DNA of 64,000 nucleotides, taken from contig JAEWUC010000001.1 of the NCBI GenBank assembly GCA_023397505.1, forward strand, positions 1 to 64,000, written 5' to 3'. Of the stretch, positions 1 through 8,782 are shown in pieces. Made by a program: the position numbers and the translations under genes. The stretch's first letter is position 1. Each line of letters starts with the position of its first letter. This DNA comes from Bacteroidota bacterium (GTDB lineage Bacteria > Bacteroidota > Ignavibacteria > Ignavibacteriales > Melioribacteraceae). A model generated the notes under the pieces. That model was not told the origin of the DNA and searched no databases. It saw nothing but the letters and a program-made list of their open reading frames with translations.

Positions 1-2136
1 TATGAAAATAATGCCGAAGCATATTTTAGATTGGCTGAAATATATTCAAGGGATAAAAGTCATACGGAATTAACAAAGGCATTACAAGCAGTAAGAAAAG
101 CAACAGAAATAGACAAAAAAAATATTAGGTACCGGCTGCTAATGGCAAAGACACGTGAAGAATTATTTTATGCTCATAAACTAAATATCGATGAACGAAA
201 TGCGGCTATTGATGATTACTCTAAAATACTTGAAATAGATAGTACTTGTACAGAAGCCAACTATCAGTTGGGTAGATTAAACGTTGAAGATTTTTTTGAA
301 TACCATCGTTCCGGAATTATAGACCTCGCAAAGGTATTGAATCCCGATGCCTCTTTTTTAGATCATGATATAACAAACTCTTACGCCTTTCTTCCACTTT
401 TCAAAAGAATCGGCTTGCAGTTCAGAGGAAGAGATTTGAAATATAAAGCCGAACAGGAATTTGATTTCGCAACTAGCACAAATACGGAATATTCCGATTT
501 CGTGGAGGAAAGTTTTTATAATGCTGAAAAATTATTGTTAAGAGTAATTAGTTACGAACCTAAAAATAAAGAAGCATATCTATTATTGAGTAAACTATAT
601 TTAGAAAGAAATAAAATTGAAAAGGGTATAGAAATTTTAGAATTGTTACGAAAAAAAAATCCCCATGACTCGGATGTCAATTTATTTTTAGGATTATTTA
701 ACTATCGTATTGGTTATAATTCCGAAGCCGACAAATTTTATAAAAAAGCATTTGCCGCGATGAATTATGAAAAAAAGGAATTGTTTCTTTACCGCACAGT
801 TCAAATCCTATTAGAGCCTGAACTCGGAGATAAAATGGAAATAATGTCCAGGGAGGAATTGGAAAATAAAATTCACAAAATGTGGATTATCCAAGACCCA
901 CTTTTATTAACACCATACAATGAAAGACTTCTCGAACATTATTCAAGGGTAGCATATTCAAATCTTTTTTTTGGTGTTAAAGATTTAAATATTGATGGCT
1001 GGCAGACAGATCGGGGAGAAATATTTATAAGATACGGTCAGCCGCTTACAGTTGAAAGATATCGTCCGGGACAAGAAGTTATAATCGAAGAAAAGGATGT
1101 TCGTACTATTAGCGGAAAAAAGAAAGTTCCTATCATGAGACAGCTTATTTCTCCAAAAGGAGAAATTTGGAAATATTTTGATAAACAGTTTGCATTTGAT
1201 GATATATATTCAACCGGCAATTATAGATTTAATAAATACGGAAGAGAAGGAAATATTGTTTCTTCGTTTTCGACCGACACCGATGATTATATTCATTATT
1301 ATCGTAATGAATCTTCGCAAGAATATATACCAAGAATGGAAGGACCTGTATTTGATGTAAATTATCAAACATATCAATTCAAGTCCGATGAAAGGAATAA
1401 AACTAAAATATATCTTGGTTATACAATTAGATTTGATAGTCTTTTAGCGCCGATGGAAAGTTTTTCCGAAGGGTACGAAATGGGATTATTTTTTCATGAC
1501 TTGTATATGCATAAACAACTTGAGAAAAAAGTTTATCATCCAATGATAAGTCGTAATAATAAGATTAACTCGGTTGATTTCGATTTGGTCCCCGAACCCG
1601 GCAACATTGCATTTGAAATAATACGTAAAAAAGATAAAGGTACTGCCTCATATCATGGGCAGTTTAAAGTAAATAATTTTAGTACCGGAGAATTGACGCT
1701 GAGCAGTTTAATCCTCGCATACAAGATCGAAGAAGAATATACAGGAGAAACATGCATTCAAAGAAATGAAATCAATATTCAACCAAATCCAGAGCAATCT
1801 TTCTCGAAAGGAAAAAACTTATACTTGTATTACGAAGTCTACAATTTGACAAAAGGGAACGACAACCTTACGGACTTTGAGCAGAAGGTTACTATTCAAA
1901 AGAAAGAAGAAGATGATGTTTTATCAAATATACTTGATGTTGTTGGTTTAGGAAGTAAAGGTGAAAAAATATCAACAACATCGAATTATCAAACGTTTGA
2001 GCCTGATCCTCAAATTTATTTTCAATTGGATTTATCTGATTACGAAACCGGCGAATACTTGTTAACACTTTCAATTACTGATAAAATAAATAAATCTACT
2101 AGTACTACAACAGCCAGCTTATTTTTAATTGAGTGA
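1..2136 (+). CDS. TPR and GWxTD domain protein, 5'-truncated by window edge
   Basis: The frame is open from base 1, so the gene begins before the window; the TTG at 31 is probably internal. 711 residues are visible. Roughly residues 1-250 are helical with repeated TPR-like pairs, such as the stretch around bases 190-290 and again around 520-760. A GWQTD motif at about residue 333, followed by RGEIFIRYGQP, marks a GWxTD domain, a family of unknown function typical of FCB bacteria. The last 250 residues look beta-rich. The downstream TonB-like gene begins 35 bases later, so the two may be co-transcribed. The role is not known; an envelope-associated scaffold is only a guess. Confidence 0.85.
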   Translation, partial: YENNAEAYFRLAEIYSRDKSHTELTKALQAVRKATEIDKKNIRYRLLMAKTREELFYAHKLNIDERNAAIDDYSKILEIDSTCTEANYQLGRLNVEDFFEYHRSGIIDLAKVLNPDASFLDHDITNSYAFLPLFKRIGLQFRGRDLKYKAEQEFDFATSTNTEYSDFVEESFYNAEKLLLRVISYEPKNKEAYLLLSKLYLERNKIEKGIEILELLRKKNPHDSDVNLFLGLFNYRIGYNSEADKFYKKAFAAMNYEKKELFLYRTVQILLEPELGDKMEIMSREELENKIHKMWIIQDPLLLTPYNERLLEHYSRVAYSNLFFGVKDLNIDGWQTDRGEIFIRYGQPLTVERYRPGQEVIIEEKDVRTISGKKKVPIMRQLISPKGEIWKYFDKQFAFDDIYSTGNYRFNKYGREGNIVSSFSTDTDDYIHYYRNESSQEYIPRMEGPVFDVNYQTYQFKSDERNKTKIYLGYTIRFDSLLAPMESFSEGYEMGLFFHDLYMHKQLEKKVYHPMISRNNKINSVDFDLVPEPGNIAFEIIRKKDKGTASYHGQFKVNNFSTGELTLSSLILAYKIEEEYTGETCIQRNEINIQPNPEQSFSKGKNLYLYYEVYNLTKGNDNLTDFEQKVTIQKKEEDDVLSNILDVVGLGSKGEKISTTSNYQTFEPDPQIYFQLDLSDYETGEYLLTLSITDKINKSTSTTTASLFLIE

Positions 2137-2171
2137 AAAAATAGCCCGGTTTTATTCTTTTGGAATTCTTA

Positions 2172-2801
2172 ATGAAAAAAGTTTTATTCAATAAAGATAA
2201 GTTTGACTATTCGATAAACCTTAAAATTGGAATTGCAGCAAGTTTGTGTTTATGCATACTTGTAATTTTGTTTTATCCTGAATTGAAAATAATTAAAAAG
2301 GAAATTCCATATTTCCGCGAGCCGGTATTAACAATTATTGATATTCCAAATACTCAACAATCAACATCATCGATGCCGAAGCCTGCGGTACCGATAATAA
2401 CAACATTATTTGAACCAATTGCCGAACTTGAACCTTTGCCCGACATAAAAATAAATGAAACGTCTTTAAGCAATTCAAACCAGACAGGTGAAAGTAATTC
2501 GAAAAGTATTGGTAGGGGCACTGATATTTACAATGCAAGTTCGTTTCCGTTTGTCCCGCGCCAAATACTCGAAGTTATTCCGCAAAAAATTGATGGTGCT
2601 AAAGGTGCAATAAAGGTTAGTATACACGTTGGTACCGATGGTTATGCAAAACGAATAAAGATTCTTAGCAATTCAACCGAATCGAAATTATGTTTAGCAA
2701 AAGTTGAGGAAGCCGTTTACAAATCCCGTTGGCAGCCGATTACTATCGAGGACCAAAAAGTGGAATACTGGATTGAGAAAACATATACTTTTAACAATTA
2801 G
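2172..2801 (+). CDS. TonB-like energy-transducer protein
   Basis: A protein of 209 residues with a short cytoplasmic N-terminus, one membrane segment at about residues 17-36, a Pro/Ser-rich periplasmic linker and a C-terminal TonB-type domain (about 125-209) containing GAIKVSIHVGTDGYAKRIKI and the later W-Q-P segment. This order is that of TonB proteins, which couple the proton gradient to outer-membrane receptors. No ExbB/ExbD or receptor gene lies nearby. I start it at the ATG at 2172 rather than the TTG at 2160, because ATG gives the usual MKK-type N-terminus; neither has a strong ribosome-binding site. It may instead be a structural protein with a TonB fold. Confidence 0.75.
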   Translation: MKKVLFNKDKFDYSINLKIGIAASLCLCILVILFYPELKIIKKEIPYFREPVLTIIDIPNTQQSTSSMPKPAVPIITTLFEPIAELEPLPDIKINETSLSNSNQTGESNSKSIGRGTDIYNASSFPFVPRQILEVIPQKIDGAKGAIKVSIHVGTDGYAKRIKILSNSTESKLCLAKVEEAVYKSRWQPITIEDQKVEYWIEKTYTFNN

Positions 2802-2948
2802 TCTCGTCTGTATAATATAGTTGAGACTTCCTCTCCATTTATTTCCAATAATAAAAAATCTTAAACCATATTTCCCAATTTTGAAACTTTTTTAGGACTT
2901 CAACATCATATTAACGCGTGAAAGTTGATATTTTATTCTGGCAAAATA

Positions 2949-2970
2949 GTTGATATTTATAAATATCAAC
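2949..2970. promoter_or_regulatory. Perfect 22-bp palindrome upstream of the MerR gene (probable operator)
   Basis: Bases 2949-2970 are a perfect palindrome with half-site GTTGATATTTA. Ten bases of the half-site (GTTGATATTT) recur at 2924-2933, 25 bases upstream in the same orientation. The palindrome ends 12 bases before the MerR start codon. MerR dimers bind dyad-symmetric sites near their own promoters, so an autoregulatory operator is likely. It would control the regulator and, given the 49-base gap, the cytochrome operon behind it. Confidence 0.65.
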
Positions 2971-2982
2971 ATTGGAAATCCT

Positions 2983-3426
2983 ATGATAGAAATAAATGTA
3001 ACAGAATATGAACCGGTTTTTACTATAAGCACAGCGGCGAAAATTTTGGATATATCTGTTCATACTTTAAGAATGTACGAGCGCGAAGGTCTTTTTATTC
3101 CATTCAAAAAAGAATCGAACCAGCGGCTTTATTCAAAGGCGGATATCGAGAGATTGAAATGTGTGCGTTCGGCTATTAATGAATCAAAAATAAGTATCAA
3201 CGGCATCAAAGCAATTTACTCGATGATTCCTTGTTGGGATGTTGTTAATTGCTCAAAGAAAGACAGACAAAATTGCGAAGCGTATAATAATGTTCATCAA
3301 CCGTGCTGGAGTTATAATCATAAAAATAATGTTTGCGCAAAACTTAATTGCCGCGACTGCAAAGTATATAACGATTATTCCGAATGCGGCAAGGTTAAGG
3401 AGTTAATGAAATCCATAACAAAGTAG
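2983..3426 (+). CDS. MerR-family regulator with C-terminal two-CW cysteine-rich domain
   Basis: 147 residues. The N-terminal 70 residues form a MerR winged helix (TISTAAKILDISVHTLRMYE, then the wing with NQRLYSKADIERL), closest in look to HspR-like members. The last 70 residues hold eight cysteines, including two Pro-Cys-Trp motifs (IPCWDVVNC and QPCWSY) and CAKLNCRDC. This fits the so-called two-CW domain, presumably a metal, cluster or thiol sensor. I start at the ATG at 2983 (GGAA upstream) rather than the TTG at 2950, which lies inside the palindrome. The octaheme cytochrome gene follows after 49 bases, so it probably regulates that redox operon; the signal is unknown. Confidence 0.8.
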   Translation: MIEINVTEYEPVFTISTAAKILDISVHTLRMYEREGLFIPFKKESNQRLYSKADIERLKCVRSAINESKISINGIKAIYSMIPCWDVVNCSKKDRQNCEAYNNVHQPCWSYNHKNNVCAKLNCRDCKVYNDYSECGKVKELMKSITK

Positions 3427-3475
3427 TTTAATAAGTACAAAAAATTATTGAATCAATTTGACGGACTAATGTTTT

Positions 3476-5053
3476 ATGAGAAAAATCATTCTTGTTCTTT
3501 CTGTGCTCGGTTTGATATTAATTGTTGTGTATGCAAATCTTACAACAAAGGATTTTGAACCGACTGAATTAATGAAGCTGAAGGAAAAGTATTCGAAGAA
3601 GCATACGCCTTCGGTTGATCATTCGAAATTTGCGGTGCTTCATCAAAAATTTTCTTCACCGCAAGAAATAACGGAAACTTGCATTAGTTGTCATAACGAG
3701 CGGCATACTGAAGTGATGCATTCAAACCATTGGAATTGGGAGCGCGAGGAATATGTTAAGGGGCGCGGCATTGTTTATCTCGGCAAGAAAAATGCTTTGA
3801 ATAATTTTTGTATCGGCTCGCAAGGCAACGAAGAAAGCTGCGCTAAATGCCACATCGGTTTTGCCAACACAAGCAATAATTTAAATATCGCCGAAGCGAA
3901 AAATATTGATTGCCTAATTTGCCATGACAATACTGAAACGTACGCTAAAGCTTCTGAAATGGGAGGAGCGCCTGATCCTAAACTTGATTTAAATAATATC
4001 GCAATGAATGTCGGCAGACCGGAAAGAACAAACTGCGGCGTATGTCATTTCTTTGGCGGCGGCGGAAACAATGTTAAACACGGTGATTTGGAAATGTCAA
4101 TGTTTGAACCGGCAAGGGAAGTAGATGTTCACATGGCTTCGGATGGACAGAACATGCAATGCGTTGACTGCCACACAACAGAAAAACATAACATTGCGGG
4201 TAAAATGTATTCTCTTTCTTCAATGAACCACAACCGCGTTGAATGCGTACAATGCCACGGCAATACTCCGCATGAAAGCAGTATACTTAATGAGCATACA
4301 ATAAAAGTTGCATGTCAAACTTGTCACATTCCAACTTATGCAAAAGTAAATTCAACAAAGCTGCATTGGGATTGGTCAACTGCCGGTAAACTTAAAAACG
4401 GTCAACCGTACACAGAGGAAGACGAGAACGGCAATCATACTTATATGTCGATAAAAGGAAGTTTTGAATGGGGAAAAAATTTGCAGCCGGATTACATTTG
4501 GTTCAACGGAACCGCATCGCACTATTTGCTCGGTGACGAAATTAAAGATACAACTAAACCGATTGTGTTGAATACTCTGCACGGATCGTATATAGATTCG
4601 GATTCCAAAATTATCCCGGTAAAAATTCACACCGCAAACCAGCCGTTCGACCCGGTAAATAAAATTCTTATTCAACCTAAATTATTCGCCGAGAAAAAAG
4701 GTGAAGGTGCTTATTGGAAAGATTTTAATTGGCTTACCGCCTCGGAAGTCGGGATGAAAGATGTTGGCTTGCCGTTTAGCGGAAAAGTTTCTTTCGTCAA
4801 AACAAAAATGTACTGGCCTATAAATCACATGGTTTCCTCAAAAGAAAACTCGATGAAATGCGAGGATTGTCATTCAAGGGATAACAGCCGCTTGGCCGGG
4901 TTAAATGATTTTTACATGCCCGGACGTGATTATTCCAAATTTGTTGAAACCGCCGGAACACTGCTTTTAATATTTACTTTGATAGCAGTTGCCATTCACG
5001 GTTCGATAAGAATTTTTATTGCGGTTAGATCTAAAAGGAGAAACAAAATATGA
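3476..5053 (+). CDS. Octaheme c-type cytochrome, tetrathionate reductase (OTR) family
   Basis: 525 residues with eight CXXCH haem sites: CISCH, CAKCH, CLICH, CGVCH, CVDCH, CVQCH, CQTCH and CEDCH. The NNFCIGSQGNEESCAKCH segment is characteristic of octaheme tetrathionate reductases. An N-terminal hydrophobic segment (about residues 4-21) is an uncleaved anchor or signal, and a C-terminal segment (about 490-515) followed by RSKRRNK would anchor the protein with its haem domain outside the cytoplasm. OTR-family enzymes reduce tetrathionate and also nitrite or hydroxylamine in vitro; the physiological substrate here is not evident. The stop overlaps the next start (ATGA) preceded by AAAGGAG, so it is translationally coupled to the cytochrome b gene. 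Confidence 0.88.
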   Translation: MRKIILVLSVLGLILIVVYANLTTKDFEPTELMKLKEKYSKKHTPSVDHSKFAVLHQKFSSPQEITETCISCHNERHTEVMHSNHWNWEREEYVKGRGIVYLGKKNALNNFCIGSQGNEESCAKCHIGFANTSNNLNIAEAKNIDCLICHDNTETYAKASEMGGAPDPKLDLNNIAMNVGRPERTNCGVCHFFGGGGNNVKHGDLEMSMFEPAREVDVHMASDGQNMQCVDCHTTEKHNIAGKMYSLSSMNHNRVECVQCHGNTPHESSILNEHTIKVACQTCHIPTYAKVNSTKLHWDWSTAGKLKNGQPYTEEDENGNHTYMSIKGSFEWGKNLQPDYIWFNGTASHYLLGDEIKDTTKPIVLNTLHGSYIDSDSKIIPVKIHTANQPFDPVNKILIQPKLFAEKKGEGAYWKDFNWLTASEVGMKDVGLPFSGKVSFVKTKMYWPINHMVSSKENSMKCEDCHSRDNSRLAGLNDFYMPGRDYSKFVETAGTLLLIFTLIAVAIHGSIRIFIAVRSKRRNKI

Positions 5054-5709
5054 GCACAAATAAAGTTTATGTATATAAAGCTTTCGGACGTTTCTGGCAC
5101 TGGACGCAAGCAGCACTAATTTTCTTTTTAGCTTTTACCGGTTTCGAAATTCATGGTTCGTATTCTTTCTTCGGTTTTGAAGACGCAGTAAAATATCACA
5201 ACTTTGCAGCGTATTCATTAATTGTTTTAATCGTGTTTGCCATATTCTGGCATTTTACAACCGGCGAATGGAAGCAGTATGTTCCTACATTAAGAAATAT
5301 AAAAGCACAACTTAATTACTATATCTTCGGCATTTTCAACAACGCGCCGCATCCCATAAAGAAAACAGTTTTAACAAAATTAAATCCTTTGCAAAAGCTT
5401 ACATATTTTGGTTTGAAGATGCTTGTTATCCCTGTGATTGTTACTTCCGGTTTGTTGTATATGCTTTATAGGTATCCGCAGCGGCATGGAATTGAGTCGC
5501 TCAATATTGAATCACTTGAAATCATTGCGATAGTTCACACGGCAGGTGCGTTTCTTCTTCTCGCGTTCATAATCGCTCATCTGTATTTAATAACTACGGG
5601 AGAGAAAGTAACGTCAAATCTTAAAGCGATGTTAACCGGTTATGAAGAACACGAAGAAGAAAATAAACATGAAATTATTGAGCAGCTTAATACCCAAAAA
5701 TCCGAATAG
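5050..5709 (+). CDS. Membrane cytochrome b (thiosulfate-reductase/b561-like)
   Basis: 219 residues with four hydrophobic segments and histidines placed as in di-haem cytochrome b subunits: RFWHW near residue 17, YHN and WHF around 58-78, and VHTAGAF with AHLYL in the last helix pair. The C-terminus is a charged cytoplasmic tail rich in Glu. Such subunits pass electrons between the quinone pool and periplasmic c-type cytochromes. The four-base overlap with the octaheme cytochrome gene indicates that the two form one quinol-linked respiratory complex. Confidence 0.85.
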   Translation: MSTNKVYVYKAFGRFWHWTQAALIFFLAFTGFEIHGSYSFFGFEDAVKYHNFAAYSLIVLIVFAIFWHFTTGEWKQYVPTLRNIKAQLNYYIFGIFNNAPHPIKKTVLTKLNPLQKLTYFGLKMLVIPVIVTSGLLYMLYRYPQRHGIESLNIESLEIIAIVHTAGAFLLLAFIIAHLYLITTGEKVTSNLKAMLTGYEEHEEENKHEIIEQLNTQKSE

Positions 5710-5717
5710 AGGTTTAA

Positions 5718-6233
5718 ATGAAACAAAATAATTATATGAATCCGTATCTAGCCGGAGTTTTACTCGGACTACTTTTACTTGCAACAATTTACATTACCGG
5801 CCGCGGACTCGGTGCGAGCGGTGCGGTTAAAAGTGTTACAGTTGCAGCTGTTCAGAAAGTTGCGCCTGAACATGCAGCAAATCAAAATTTTTACAAAGAA
5901 TACATTAAAGAACACAGCGAAGGAGCATTAAAAAATTGGCTCGTGTTCGAAGTAATAGGGGTTGTAATCGGCGCGTTTCTTTCAGGATTAATTTCCAACC
6001 GATTGAATCTAAAATTGGAACACGGTCCAAACACAACATCACAAATTAGAATAGTCGGTGCGCTTGTCGGCGGTGCTTTATTCGGATTGGGCGCACAACT
6101 TGGACGCGGATGTACAAGCGGCGCTGCTTTAAGCGGTATGGCGGTTTTATCTACCGGCGGCTTAATTACAATGATGGCAATTTTCGGCGGGGCTTATGCT
6201 TTCGCTTATTTCTTTAGAAAATTTTGGATATAG
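5718..6233 (+). CDS. YeeE/YedE family membrane protein (TsuA-like half)
   Basis: 171 residues, mostly hydrophobic, with the family motif GRGCTSGAALSG near residue 133 and a Gly-rich segment RGLGASG near residue 28. In TsuA (YeeE), conserved membrane cysteines relay thiosulfate across the membrane. Here the family occurs as two separate halves encoded by this gene and the next. AGAGG lies 8 bases before the ATG, and the gene starts 8 bases after the cytochrome b gene. Transport of thiosulfate or another sulfur species fits the family and the adjacent octaheme cytochrome. Confidence 0.85.
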   Translation: MKQNNYMNPYLAGVLLGLLLLATIYITGRGLGASGAVKSVTVAAVQKVAPEHAANQNFYKEYIKEHSEGALKNWLVFEVIGVVIGAFLSGLISNRLNLKLEHGPNTTSQIRIVGALVGGALFGLGAQLGRGCTSGAALSGMAVLSTGGLITMMAIFGGAYAFAYFFRKFWI

Positions 6234-6244
6234 GAGAATTTAAA

Positions 6245-7432
6245 ATGGGTCCATTGGTTCCTGATCTAATCGGTAATGAATTAAATTTTATTGTGGCGCT
6301 TGTAATCGGAATTTTCTTCGGCGCTATTTTAGAACAAGCCGGATTTTCTACTTCTAAAAAATTAGTCGGATTGTTTTACGGATACGATTTTACAGTTCTC
6401 CGCGTTTTCTTTACAGCCGGTATTGTTGCTATGATAGGAATACTTGCTTTTGATCATTTCGGATTACTCGATGTTAGCTTGATTTATATTAATCCCACTT
6501 TTATATGGTCGGCTGTTATCGGTGGCTTGATTATGGGACTCGGTTTTGTTGTCGGCGGTTTTTGTCCGGGTACAAGTGTCTGCGCCGCGGCTATTGGAAA
6601 GATCGACGCGATGATTTTTGTTGCCGGTTCTTTTATAGGTGTTTTCATTTTTGCAGAAGGTTACCCGTTGTTCGAAGATTTTTATAAAGCAGGATATTGG
6701 GGTAATGTTCAGATATTTGATACTCTTGGAATGTCAAAGTCTCTGTTTGCATTTATTCTTGCTGTGGTTGCTATTTCTGCGTTTGTTGTTACTTCGATGA
6801 TTGAAAATAAAGTTAATAAGAACAGTCAGCAGAAAATTAAATTTACACCGCATTATGCCGGACTTCTTGCCGTAGGAATTTTAATTGCGTTTTCGGCATT
6901 TGTTCTTCCGGATAGAAAATCTACACTTTTGGATAAAGTTGAAGATAAAAAATTTGTGCAATCATATAATTTAGAAACTATGGACGTTGACGAATTGGCT
7001 TATAGAATTATGGAGAACGACAATAAACTTCATATCATAGATTTTAGTGCGCCAAAAGATTATGCTCAATTCAATCTCCCGAAATCTTACTCATTTAATA
7101 TTGATAATCTTTTCGAAAAAGAACCGAATAAAATTCTTTCGCTCCGTGGTAAGATAAATGTTTTCGCTGCTCCTGATGAAGAAACAGGTAGAAAAATGGC
7201 CTTCATTGCAAACGAATTGGGTTATAACAATATCCGTATTCTTAAAGGCGGATTAAACGAATTCAAAAAACAAATTATTAATTTCGATCCACAAGCATCG
7301 GTTGGACAAATAGGAAAAGATACTTTCCGCTTCCGCGAAAAAGCTAACAAACAAATTCCTGTTCTTATTCAGCAAAATAAAGGAACAGGAGTTGTAAAAA
7401 AAGAAACGAAAAGAGTTATTGGCGGGTGCTAA
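6245..7432 (+). CDS. YeeE/YedE membrane protein with C-terminal rhodanese-like domain
   Basis: 395 residues from the ATG at 6245, which has AGGAG at 6232-6236; the TTG at 6224 would sit before that site and is unlikely. The first ~220 residues form the second YeeE/YedE half (GGFCPGTSVCAAAIG near residue 109). After a further membrane segment (about 205-222) comes a rhodanese-like domain (about 240-350) with IIDFSAPKDYAQFNLP and a final GGLNEFKK. The loop where rhodaneses carry the catalytic cysteine reads INVFAAPDEETG, so the cysteine is missing. The protein ends in GGC, leaving one cysteine at the extreme C-terminus. It probably acts with the preceding half in sulfur import. Confidence 0.83.
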   Translation: MGPLVPDLIGNELNFIVALVIGIFFGAILEQAGFSTSKKLVGLFYGYDFTVLRVFFTAGIVAMIGILAFDHFGLLDVSLIYINPTFIWSAVIGGLIMGLGFVVGGFCPGTSVCAAAIGKIDAMIFVAGSFIGVFIFAEGYPLFEDFYKAGYWGNVQIFDTLGMSKSLFAFILAVVAISAFVVTSMIENKVNKNSQQKIKFTPHYAGLLAVGILIAFSAFVLPDRKSTLLDKVEDKKFVQSYNLETMDVDELAYRIMENDNKLHIIDFSAPKDYAQFNLPKSYSFNIDNLFEKEPNKILSLRGKINVFAAPDEETGRKMAFIANELGYNNIRILKGGLNEFKKQIINFDPQASVGQIGKDTFRFREKANKQIPVLIQQNKGTGVVKKETKRVIGGC

Positions 7433-7450
7433 ATTGTAGAGCAAGGGCAT

Positions 7451-7517
7451 GAACAAGAGTAAGATTTTCTTTTAAAATATTCTATTCTTAATCTTGTCCC
7501 TGCTCTTAATCTTGTTC
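7451..7517. terminator. Imperfect inverted repeat between convergent genes
   Basis: GAACAAGAGTAAGA at 7451-7464 pairs with TCTTAATCTTGTTC at 7504-7517 at 13 of 14 positions, with a 39-base AT-rich loop. It sits between two convergent genes, so it may end both transcripts. The same words (GAACAAGAG, GAGCAAG) recur in the palindromes near 11.72 kb and 63.1 kb, so it may belong to a dispersed repeat family. The right arm overlaps the last codons of the leftward gene. Confidence 0.5.
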
Positions 7518-8582
7518 AATTTCTACGGTGGTTTTGGTATCTATTTCCACTGTTAAAAGCAAAATTAAAGATGTCATTAAAAATTTCTTTATTCTCTCAA
7601 TTCCATTTTTGTTGGCGGATTCATTCCAGCAAAATTTAATTATAGTTTTAAAATCAGGAAATAATACTGTTATTTTATTAATCTCGCTTGCGTATTTAAA
7701 CTTCTTTTCATCAATTACTTTACTAAAACTTTTCATCAAAAAAGGCGAGATGAAATAAATCCACAGTATCAAAATCGTAATCAATCTTACAAGCATAAAT
7801 ATAATATCATAAAAAAAGTTATTGTCAAAACTTTCAGTAAAGTATGAAATTATCGAAACAACAAAGAGAAAGAGTAGAAACAACATGCCGGTCGGTTTTT
7901 GAAACCACTTTTTACGCTTCTTGGATTTATTAACATCAAACATACTTAGGTTTTTCTGATTTGGAATAAAAGTGTTTTTAAAATTATACCGCTCATTTTC
8001 AATAATTGCGGGTAAATCAACGGCAAACAAACCGGCTAATATGCCAGCGCTTACGTGGATGGAAATGTAAAGAATAATTAAAAAATAACTTGCGCTTATT
8101 GTTTTATGCTGAAAATCTAATCCCAACTGGGACAAAATATATTCGGCGAATAAATCGATAGATTCCCATAACGTATTGCCGAATAGTAGTGTTAATAAAA
8201 TAAGTTTTTGAATTGCGGAGAACAACATGGCAAAAAAGCCAAGAAATATTGACGCAATTCTTTGAGATCTGAAAAATGAAAAGAAGAAATAGCCAAGTAT
8301 ACCTTGAAGTAAAACAGCAAAAAAGGCAGTTAAAGTTGAATGCGGACTTATAACGGCTTTAACAAGTATTACAATTATAGTGGAACGTAAAATTTCTCTT
8401 TTATTGTTCGATGACGCTGCTATTAATGTTATAAAAATTACCGCGAAACAACCAATAAATATTCCTTTGAAAGGTATCTTTAATGCATGTAATATGCCGC
8501 CTAAAGCCGCTTCACTGAAAGCCCAGAGCGCCGTAATTCTTTTTGAATCGAAATTTATTTTAACTGAATTTTCAATAAACAA
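7506..8582 (-). CDS. Uncharacterised multi-pass membrane protein
   Basis: 358 residues. The first ~190 residues contain about five or six hydrophobic segments, with small-residue-rich helices such as AFSEAALGGILHALKIPFKG. A basic cytoplasmic linker (VNKSKKRKKW near 220) leads to two more segments (about 230-250 and 260-290) and a soluble C-terminus. I do not recognise the family. The first half loosely resembles the substrate-binding membrane (S) components of ECF transporters, but no energising ATPase or T component is adjacent. It is transcribed alone, convergent with the YedE gene. Confidence 0.7.
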   Translation of the reverse strand: MFIENSVKINFDSKRITALWAFSEAALGGILHALKIPFKGIFIGCFAVIFITLIAASSNNKREILRSTIIVILVKAVISPHSTLTAFFAVLLQGILGYFFFSFFRSQRIASIFLGFFAMLFSAIQKLILLTLLFGNTLWESIDLFAEYILSQLGLDFQHKTISASYFLIILYISIHVSAGILAGLFAVDLPAIIENERYNFKNTFIPNQKNLSMFDVNKSKKRKKWFQKPTGMLFLLFLFVVSIISYFTESFDNNFFYDIIFMLVRLITILILWIYFISPFLMKSFSKVIDEKKFKYASEINKITVLFPDFKTIIKFCWNESANKNGIERIKKFLMTSLILLLTVEIDTKTTVEIEQD

Positions 8583-8721
8583 AATAATATTCCATGATAA
8601 TAAAATAATTAACTGGCACCCATCACTTATGATTCAAAATTAGTTTAAATAACATATCGCGGCAATATTAATTAACCGGCTGAAATAAACATATTCTAAT
8701 AAGTAGTCCGAAAAGCATAAG

Positions 8722-8752
8722 TTTAAGAAATATTTTGAAAGAAATATTTTTG
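8722..8752 (+). promoter_or_regulatory. Possible Bacteroidota-type promoter for galE
   Basis: TATTTTTG at 8745-8752 fits the -7 element TAnnTTTG described for Bacteroidota, with a poor TTTA at 8722-8725 near the expected -33 position. It lies about 30 bases before the galE start. This is only a sequence match in AT-rich DNA. The rest of the 200-base gap between 8582 and 8783 shows nothing else recognisable. Confidence 0.25.
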
Positions 8753-8782
8753 TATTTTTAACACAACAAAAACGGGATAAAA

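Noticed and set aside
2160..2171. TTG at 2160 as start of the TonB-like gene
   Set aside because: The ATG at 2172 follows four codons later and gives a typical N-terminus.
2800..2828. AGTCTC/GAGACT hairpin after the TonB-like gene as terminator
   Set aside because: Only six pairs, a 17-base loop and no T-run; too weak to call.
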